64,000 bases of DNA from Echinometra lucunter. Taxonomy: Eukaryota; Echinodermata; Echinoidea; Camarodonta; Echinometridae. The notes under the pieces were generated by a model. The model had not been told where the DNA came from, ran no database searches, and saw nothing but the letters and a program-made list of their open reading frames with translations. Where the stretch lies: positions 28,044,732-28,108,731 of the forward strand of contig CM057157.1 in assembly GCA_029962745.1 (NCBI GenBank). The letters are read 5' to 3'. A program made the translations under genes and the position numbers. This document shows positions 57,921 through 64,000 of the stretch, one piece after another (position 1 is the stretch's first letter; each line of letters opens with the position of its first letter).

Positions 57921-60900
57921 GTGAGTCTTGGATAGTAACCCTTTCAGTGCCATAGGCGATTCATATATTTTTTTTTAATTGTCGCGTCAGCGCAAATACG
58001 CCTTTAAAGGAGAATTGAAACCCTTGGGAAAATCAATTTTAATGGAAAGCGAGGACAGAGAAAAGTATCTTTTTTTAAGTTTCATCAAAATCGGTTACGA
58101 AATGAGGAAGTTATCATGGTTATGAAAGTTTGAAAACTCTCCATTTACTTTCTATGGCGATCCTCAAATTGGCAATGTTCCTTCAAAATGGCAGGTTTTT
58201 GAGCACAACTCTCAATACGTTTTTTATACACAAAATTTCATATTTTTTCCATTATCTCTCCCCTGCTCACGGTGCCACTTGTCTCCTTCTTAGCTCAAGA
58301 TATATCATGGGAAAATGTATTTGACACAACATAATTAAGTTCACAAAGAGAGGGGCAGCATTTTTGTCGTGCTCAGAAAACCCCTAACAAATATGACGTA
58401 TTTCACAGCTTTTCTAGAGAAAATCCGGTTGTAACACTGATTAATGTTTGGGAATTACTCTTACCTTCCTTCTGAATAGGTTTTGAAGAAATAATAAAGT
58501 ATTTTACGGCAATCATGGCCACGACAAGAGAGATTGATCGAATCCGACTTTCCAAACTTGACGAGGGTTTCACTTGTACAGTCTGACAGATCTTTGGCAA
58601 CTACGACGTATTTGGAAGAAAATCTGCGAATATGTAAATTTACAGTATAATTATAGTTATCATATTCTGATTTTCAATACAATTTTCTTGATTCTTTTGA
58701 CCCTTTTGTCTCAGGAGAAAACAGCAGCATCTGATTGCAGGCAATGACGAAGATGATCCGAATGCACTCGAATTAACGATGGCCAAGACACATGCCGATG
58801 GGGGTGCCCTTCCGAACGGAAATGGTAAGACCAGCCATATCAGTGTGCAGTTCTTTAACAAACAAACAAACAAACACAAACAAACAAACATAATACTAAT
58901 GTTGGCTCAGCAGAGGGGTGTAGAAGGCACGTAAGGATTTCATTTCTGTTCTTAATATTTTTTATACTGTTTGTCGGAGGTTCAAATTTTGGTTCGGTGT
59001 AAAAATGTCAGAGGTAAAAATGCCAGAGGAAAAAATGTCAGAGGTAAAAATGTCAGAGGTAAAAATGTCAGAGGTAAAAATGTCAGAGGAAAAAATGTCA
59101 GAGGAAAAAAATGTCAGCGGTAAAAATGTCAGAGGTAAAAATGTCAGAGGAAAAAATGTCAAGGGTAAAAATGTTAGAGGTAAAAATGTCAGAGGTAAAA
59201 ATGTCAGAGGAAAAGATGTCAGAGGTAAAAAATGTCAGAGGTAAAAATGTCAGAGGTAAAAATGTCAGAGGTAAAAATGTCAGGGGAAAAAATGTCAGAG
59301 GTAAATATGTCAGACGTAAAAATGTCAGCTCTGAAAATGCCGAAGTGAACGTGTTACAGGTAAGAATATTGAATTTGAAATTAGGAAGAGCACGAGATAT
59401 TAAAAAAAGAATTCATACTGTATATATGGAGTGATAACAATAATACTGCTCTCTGTAAAAGTGTGTATGTTCAGTCATTCGACTGGCCTTCCTGTCTTAC
59501 TCATTTGATGTGAAAGTGATAATGCTGCCCCATTCAACCACCTAATGAGACCAATCTTGTTTTGGACGGGAGAACATCCTGGTATGTGCGCATTGCCCAA
59601 CAGTGTTCTGATCTTCCGAGCACTTGTTTAGCTGACTCCAAATATAGCAGCAAACGAATGCCCAATTCCCTCTCTGTGTTAAGATTTGGCTGCTTGACAC
59701 GATTGCACTGTGAAACATATTTATGACAATTTCAGCAAGCGATAAGTAAATCGCGCGTTTTTGGTAAGAAATGTAGCATGGGATGATGTTCATTATTTTC
59801 TCTGTGAGATTAACTAAGTTACAGGATTATATCTCAATGATTTAAGATCTGAAGTGGAATGACAGAATGGTATATGAACTTAAGAAGGGATATCCACGTT
59901 TGATGTTTTGCATATGCTAACACAATTATCTAATTGAATAATTCTCTTTAAAAGTTGTAAATTCCGCAGCGTATCGGATGAAATAATACAAAAGGTCGAG
60001 AAATAGATCGAATTAACGATTCAGTTTCGCTTACTTCCTATTCTTCCTTACGTATAAGGACAATAATATTGAAGCAACACAATTATCTAATTGAATAATT
60101 CTCTTTAAAAGTTGTAAATTCCGCAGCGTATCGGATGAAATAATACAAAAGGTCGAGAAATAGATCGAATTAACGATTCAATTTCGCTTACTTCCTATTC
60201 TTCCTTACAATAATATTGAAGCATTCGTTCACGTATACCACGCTTAATTGGAGTGGGGGCGGGGAGGGAGCTTATGAAGAGGAATGTACATATCATAATA
60301 ACGCAGTCGTGTGGAATGACATTTTTACCTCTGACATTTTTACCTGGCACCCAAATTTTTACACATGCTTTACCCTCCCCCACCCACCCCTCCCCCCCCC
60401 CCCCCCGGCGAAACACACACTCTCACACGCACGCCCTCACACACGTCATAGGATTCTACATCAATGCACTACTGGCATTTTATTAAAGTTCGAACACATT
60501 TTATAAGGGAAATTTTGTTTTCTAATCGTAAAGAACATTTTTAGAATGTAAAAAAACTTAAAGTTGTATGCCACAATCTGAAAAGAGTTACTTCCCAGCT
60601 AAAGAAATTTGTAAACAAATGGTTATTATGTTATCTTGTCAATAACTTGTATGTCCTATCGGTATGCTGAGCACTTTTCTCCCACATGAAACAATAGCCC
60701 CTTTCAAACGAAGATAAGCACATGTGTATTAATTCATATGTGGTCATGAAAATATTATTGTATATGCATTGAATACACGGCACTAGATACGCAACCATAA
60801 TATATTCATATAACTGCAGTGATACACGTTTTGTTAATACTATTGAATGGTTTGCTGTAAATTTAAGACTGCACGGTGCATTAATCAACTAATGATTATT

Positions 60901-62750
60901 TGATAATTTCAAAGTTTCAGTGTTTCAAAGTTTTGGTTTTGTTTTTTAAATGCATTCATTGAATAAAGATCACCTTAATACCCCCTCCCCGAAAAAAGAA
61001 CAAAAAACACAAAGGGCTTAGTAAACATCACGTCATATTTCATTACTCTTCAATCTAGGCTCTGCAAAGGGAGGAGATCGGGTGACGAGCTACTACCATA
61101 ACTACCAGAAAAGTACATTGACCGGAGACTCTAAACCCACTGGTATAACCCTGGATGAGTTCATCACCTACGTCCATACGAACAGGCAGTCACTGGAGCT
61201 TATCGAGGAATTCGAGGTCAGTCGGCAGTCAATAGGGACAAATGAAGATGTATAATTTTGTTTGAAATGAAAAAGAAATGATTTGAAAGGGAGGAGTGAA
61301 AACAGATCATGGGCAGCTAGTGGTACAAAGGCGATAGGAATTTAATGTTGATTATTAACTTTTGGGGAGTGGAGAGAGAGGGATATGTGATGCGACGGGG
61401 TGACAGGGAGAGAGAGAAGGGGAGGACAGAGAAGAGAGAGAGAGAAAAAAAACGGTGAGAAAAGAAAAACGTTCAACATTCATCAGGCCAAGTCAAAACG
61501 ACATGGCAGTATACATAGAAAGCTAAAGTTGCCTATTTCCAACTGATACAGAATAGAACATTTGCAGTTTAAAGCTTGACACTCCTATACATGGTCAAGC
61601 TGTTAAAATGTAACACATGGCTCCCTACAACTGAATCGTCCCTTCCGAAAGAATGGCATTAATAGACGGGTGCTAAGCCCGATGCTAAAGTTGTTTAGCA
61701 TTAACTTGGTCAGTTCCAGTTTCCACCACGGTTTTTGTTGAATGCAACCTAGCTAACACCGCCGGGAAATCCTGGCTAAAATGACCAATTTCTTGTTTTT
61801 CTGACCGATGATAACCACCGTACCGTTATTGGTCATTTCGCGTAATGGTCCTGCAAGTACAATATTTAGCACCCCTGTCAATGGCTTCATCCAGAATTGA
61901 GCTTTCACTTTTTTTTTAAGCGTATTAAGGCATGTTTCAAATATTGTCCTATTCCCAGCCGAATCTTTTCTTTTCTTTTCTTTTCTTTTTTTTAATTTTC
62001 TTTTTATTTATTTATTTATTCATTCATTTATCTATTTATCTATCTATTAACTTATTTATTATTTTTGGACAAAAGGCAGCAAGTGCTCCCGAAAGTTTGT
62101 CAAGAAAGAATTGGTTGGAAAACACCTAAATTCAAAATTAGTTTCGACTTTTGCACACTTAGAATAAAAGGTTCAATTTTGCACCCTTCAAATGCAACAC
62201 TGGGGGCTCCTTTATGGGTACAACTTTGCACCCAAAGAAGCATTATGCACCATTAAGGGGTGCAGAGTTGTACCCTTTAGGGAAGGTGCAAATTTGTACC
62301 CTTTTGAAAGCAAAAATTTCTGCACCCTTAAAGGTGCATAGTTCCACCTTTAAGGATGCAGAGAATTATGCACCTTTAAGGGTGCAGACGGGCATTTCCG
62401 GATGCAAACAAGTACAAAAGGGTGCATCTTTGCACCAAAGGATGTTGCCATTGTTGCATTTTGGGTACAAAATTAAACCTTTCATTCGAAGTGTGTGCAA
62501 TTGAGTGTTTAACCCGTGTTGCCTCAAAAGAAAGACCGAGACAGTGCTTCGGGGCATTATCTTGCCATTTTAACGAGCAAATAACGTCATTTATTGCTTC
62601 TTATGTCAAAGTAGGGCAGTATAAGTCTAATTCTTAATCTTTCTAATTTTTCTTCTTGACAGGCATTGCCGGGTGTTAATAAGGAGCAGACGACCTATGC
62701 AAGTGAAGAAGAGAACAAACCAAAGAATAGATACCGCAACATCCTTCCAT
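57724..62750 (+). CDS. Receptor-type protein tyrosine phosphatase, partial (TM to start of PTP domain)
   Basis: Four exons (57724-57920, 58715-58824, 61059-61216, 62663-62750) splice in phase. They encode a Ser/Thr/Asn-rich stalk with N-glycosylation sequons (NTT, NNSS), a transmembrane helix (LIFGICAVIVIILLFGVIVV), an acidic juxtamembrane region and the N-terminal part of a PTP domain: GITLDEFITYVHTNRQSLEL, EEFEALPG and EEENKPKNRYRNILP. NKxKNRYxNILPYD is the conserved entry motif of receptor PTPs, which dephosphorylate phosphotyrosine in the cytoplasm. The catalytic HCxxGxxR exon lies right of the window. The motif EENK-KNRY-NILP is closest to RPTP alpha/epsilon as I know them, but R3 or LAR-type cannot be excluded. 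Translation may start at the ATG at 57745 or upstream; a signal peptide exon was not found. Confidence 0.88.
57921..58714. other. RPTP intron (TM to juxtamembrane) with a dispersed repeat
   Basis: CTTTAAAGGAGAATTGAAAC at 58002 begins a segment with TTTCATCAAAATCGGTTACG and AATGAGGAAGTTATCATGG, similar in word order to the arms at 9724/12394. Its 58370-58500 part matches 33330-33430 inverted. No exon was seen. Confidence 0.55.
58715..58824 (+). CDS. RPTP exon: juxtamembrane
   Basis: Acceptor TTGTCTCAG, donor AATG|GTAAGA. It encodes RKQQHLIAGNDEDDPNALEL then TMAKTHADGGALPNGNG; the basic RK right after the membrane fits the positive-inside rule. Confidence 0.85.
58999..59345. repeat. 15-bp minisatellite, unit GGTAAAAATGTCAGA
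   Basis: About 22-23 tandem 15-bp units, differing mainly as GGTAAAAATGTCAGA versus GGAAAAAATGTCAGA, with a few single-base insertions that shift frame. Because 15 is divisible by three it gives long repetitive open frames (KMSEV/NVRGK types), which are intronic and not supported as proteins. Confidence 0.97.
59919..60223. repeat. Tandem duplication, period 157 bp
   Basis: 59919-60075 is followed directly by a second copy (60076-60223). Both run from AACACAATTATCTAATTGAA to AATAATATTGAAGCA. The second copy has a deletion of about 9 bp (CGTATAAGG region) and one substitution noticed, so the duplication is recent. Confidence 0.95.
60317..60363 (-). repeat. Inverted fragment of the 15-bp minisatellite and its flank
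   Basis: On the minus strand it reads GTAAAAATTTGGGTGCCAGG then TAAAAATGTCAGAGG and one more unit, matching the left border of the array at 58981-59030 (CAAATTTTGGTTCGGTG then TAAAAATGTCAGAGG). Confidence 0.8.
61059..61216 (+). CDS. RPTP exon: juxtamembrane wedge region
   Basis: Acceptor TTCAATCTAG, donor GAG|GTCAGT, ending in phase 0. It encodes SYYHNYQKSTLTGDSKPTGI then TLDEFITYVHTNRQSLELIE and EFE, the helical lead-in to the PTP fold. Confidence 0.9.
61217..62662. other. RPTP intron with a TIR element
   Basis: GA-rich sequence at 61368-61460, T-rich sequence near 61965-62050 and the TGCACAC-ended element (62152-62499). A weak inverted pair, GACGGGTGCTAA at 61656 and TTAGCACCCCTGTC near 61867, may mark another old element. 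No exon was seen. Confidence 0.6.
62152..62499. mobile_element. MITE with TGCACAC ends and internal TGCACCC repeats
   Basis: The left end begins TGCACACTTAGAATAAAAGG and continues TTCAATTTTGCACCC. The right end is its inverted relative (GGGTACAAAATTAAACC ... TTCGAAGTGTGTGCA). The interior is packed with TGCACCCTTAAAGGTGCA (62321) and its inverted form (62369), so it is strongly self-complementary. Confidence 0.8.
62663..62750 (+). CDS. RPTP exon: start of catalytic domain
   Basis: Acceptor TTCTTGACAG, donor CCAT|GTAAGA. It encodes ALPGVNKEQTTYASEEENKP then KNRYRNILP, with one base of the next codon (Tyr expected from the family). The NKPKNRYRNILP motif is diagnostic. Confidence 0.93.
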
Positions 62751-62762
62751 GTAAGATTAATA

Positions 62763-62852
62763 GTTATAAGGATGATAACAGTAATAACAATTATAACAAT
62801 AATGATGATGATCATGATAATAATAATAATTATAATAATGATAATAATAATG

Positions 62853-62895
<43 letters not shown>

Positions 62896-62992
62896 TAATA
62901 ATAAAAATAATAATATTGATAATAATAATAATTATAATAATAATGATAATGGTAGTATTAATGATAATGATATTGATAATGATAATAAAGTG
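62763..62992. repeat. (TAA)n/(TGATAA)n microsatellite
   Basis: About 230 bp of AAT trinucleotides with GAT interruptions immediately after the RPTP donor at 62751. Poly-Asn and poly-Ile frames here are artefacts. Confidence 0.95.
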
Positions 62993-63300
62993 CACATTAT
63001 TTGACGGATGAAAATATGTACAGGTATTTGATTAAATTTCTTTAGTTATTCATTTTATGTAATTATTTATTGTGTAATTTTACTTATTTTATCTACTTTT
63101 GAATTTGTTCATTTCTTTCATTCATTTATTTATTTATTCATATTTTGGTTGGTGTTAAACAATATTCAGGCTAATAAGAACAAGTATCAAACATTATATC
63201 AAAAAGATTAAAAAAGTAATTTCATGAGTAGGATTATCGCTTTGTTTACCATAACTAGGAACTTTCACGTCCAGAAAAGTTTGGCGAATGATGCTATTAA

Positions 63301-63417
63301 CAACAACAACAAAAATAATGATAATAATGATAATAAAAATAATAATAGTATCATAATAGTTTCTTCAATGTGATGATAATAATAATAATAATAATAATGA
63401 TAATAATAATAATAATG

Positions 63418-63448
<31 letters not shown>

Positions 63449-63465
63449 TAATAATAATAATGATG

Positions 63466-63496
<31 letters not shown>

Positions 63497-63558
63497 TAAT
63501 AATAATTATAATTATAATAATAACAATAATAATGATAATAATAATAATAATAATGATG

Positions 63559-63595
<37 letters not shown>

Positions 63596-63690
63596 TAATA
63601 ATAATGATAATAATAATAATAATAATAATAATGATAATAATAATAATAATAATAATGATAATAATAGCACAATATACTACTACTGATAAT
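63301..63690. repeat. (AAT)n/(GAT)n microsatellite
   Basis: About 390 bp of AAT/GAT repeats (minus strand ATT/ATC), directly adjoining the antisense SINE to its right. Confidence 0.95.
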
Positions 63691-63715
63691 GATGATAATA
63701 ATTCATACTGTAATA

Positions 63716-63995
63716 ATGTATTCTTGTAAAGTGCTCATGTCTGGCATTTTGCCTGGGCTCCTTGCGCCCCTTGGATGTTACCACTGCTTTAGCCAAGTTG
63801 CCATTGCAACGCTCAAGCATTTTAGGGAATTTATTCCTACCAGGTACCCACTTACTTCTCCTGGGTCGAGTGTGGCAAATGTAGAGAAATGCCTTGCCAA
63901 ACGACACCAGTGCTGTGGATGGAGGAGTTGCCGTGGCAACGCACCCCTTCCATTCCCTTTCAACCCAAACGTGTTTGTAGGAACAATTTACTGGT
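63716..63995 (-). mobile_element. SINE-like element, antisense, with ATT-rich tail
   Basis: On the minus strand the body contains GGCAAGGCATTTCTCTACAT, TTGCCACACTCGACCCAGGA, GTGGGTACCTGGTAGGAATA and GGCGCAAGGAGCCCAGGC, then ends in ATTATT repeats (the 63301-63690 microsatellite). This order resembles tRNA-derived SINE bodies common in marine invertebrates. The head may lie beyond the right edge. Confidence 0.6.
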
Positions 63996-64000
63996 AGAAA

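Larger units (their letters stand above)
58825..61058. other. RPTP intron with minisatellite and duplication
   Basis: Contains (CAAA)n near 58859-58887, the 15-bp minisatellite, the 157-bp tandem duplication, an inverted minisatellite fragment (60317-60363) and a C-tract near 60392. No exon was recognised. Confidence 0.7.

Noticed and set aside
58999..59345. CRISPR array
   Set aside because: Units are contiguous 15-bp tandem repeats with no unique spacers, in an animal gene intron.
59005..59434. Repetitive MSEVK/NVRGK proteins
   Set aside because: Arise from a 15-bp minisatellite whose length is a multiple of three; intronic, with frame-shifting unit changes.
62627..63729. Poly-Asn, poly-Ile and poly-Tyr frames
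   Set aside because: Simple AAT/GAT repeats adjoining the phosphatase exon and a SINE.

Overview
This window is animal nuclear DNA: AT-rich, intron-bearing, and crowded with transposon fragments, simple repeats, long poly-C/poly-G tracts and TACATGTA-type words. That texture, together with the gene content, suggests a marine invertebrate deuterostome, most likely an echinoderm such as a sea urchin. The phylum is an inference, not something a single marker proves.

Four protein-coding loci can be read exon by exon with consistent splice phases. (1) Minus strand, 1190-8092: the 5' part of a gamma-glutamyltransferase gene (four exons, about 222 residues), which runs off the left edge. (2) Plus strand, 15819-25680: a complete three-exon RNF11 gene (140 aa; MGNC N-terminus, PPPPY motif, RING-H2). 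(3) Plus strand, 43593-48767: a complete four-exon deoxyhypusine hydroxylase (DOHH) gene (315 aa) with all four His-Glu metal-binding motifs. (4) Plus strand, 57724-62750: the transmembrane, juxtamembrane and first catalytic-domain exons of a receptor-type protein tyrosine phosphatase, which continues beyond the right edge and whose ectodomain exons were not found. GGT and RNF11 are divergently oriented. No operon-like or pathway link between the four genes is visible; they look like ordinary unrelated neighbours.

Between and inside the genes lie mobile elements. The best preserved is a full-length Ty3/gypsy-type LTR retrotransposon (27458-32528, minus strand) with two nearly identical LTRs of about 667 bp, a 4-bp CAGT target duplication, a tRNA-type primer site, a polypurine tract and one 1185-codon ORF covering protease, RT, RNase H and integrase but only a remnant of gag. 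RNF11 intron 1 holds a 5'-truncated CR1/Jockey-group LINE and two antisense LINE 3' ends. There are also tRNA-derived SINEs and many non-autonomous DNA elements with terminal inverted repeats. These include a TTAA-flanked piggyBac-like MITE nested in an older long-inverted-repeat element (9724-12394), a pogo/Tc1-like MITE (49734-49912), a hAT-like element (39567-39801) and a 0.56-kb hairpin in DOHH intron 1 (44140-44697).

No prokaryotic-style system, CRISPR array, rRNA or intact tRNA gene was seen. The most unusual material is structural: inverted minisatellites (535-945; 58999-59345 with an inverted partner at 60317), the long hairpin, a perfect 34-bp palindrome, nested insertions, and a diffuse family of elements ending in CAGTGGCGTA-like sequence that carry long G/C homopolymers. 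All coordinates were derived by eye from the sequence; no alignment or database search was run.
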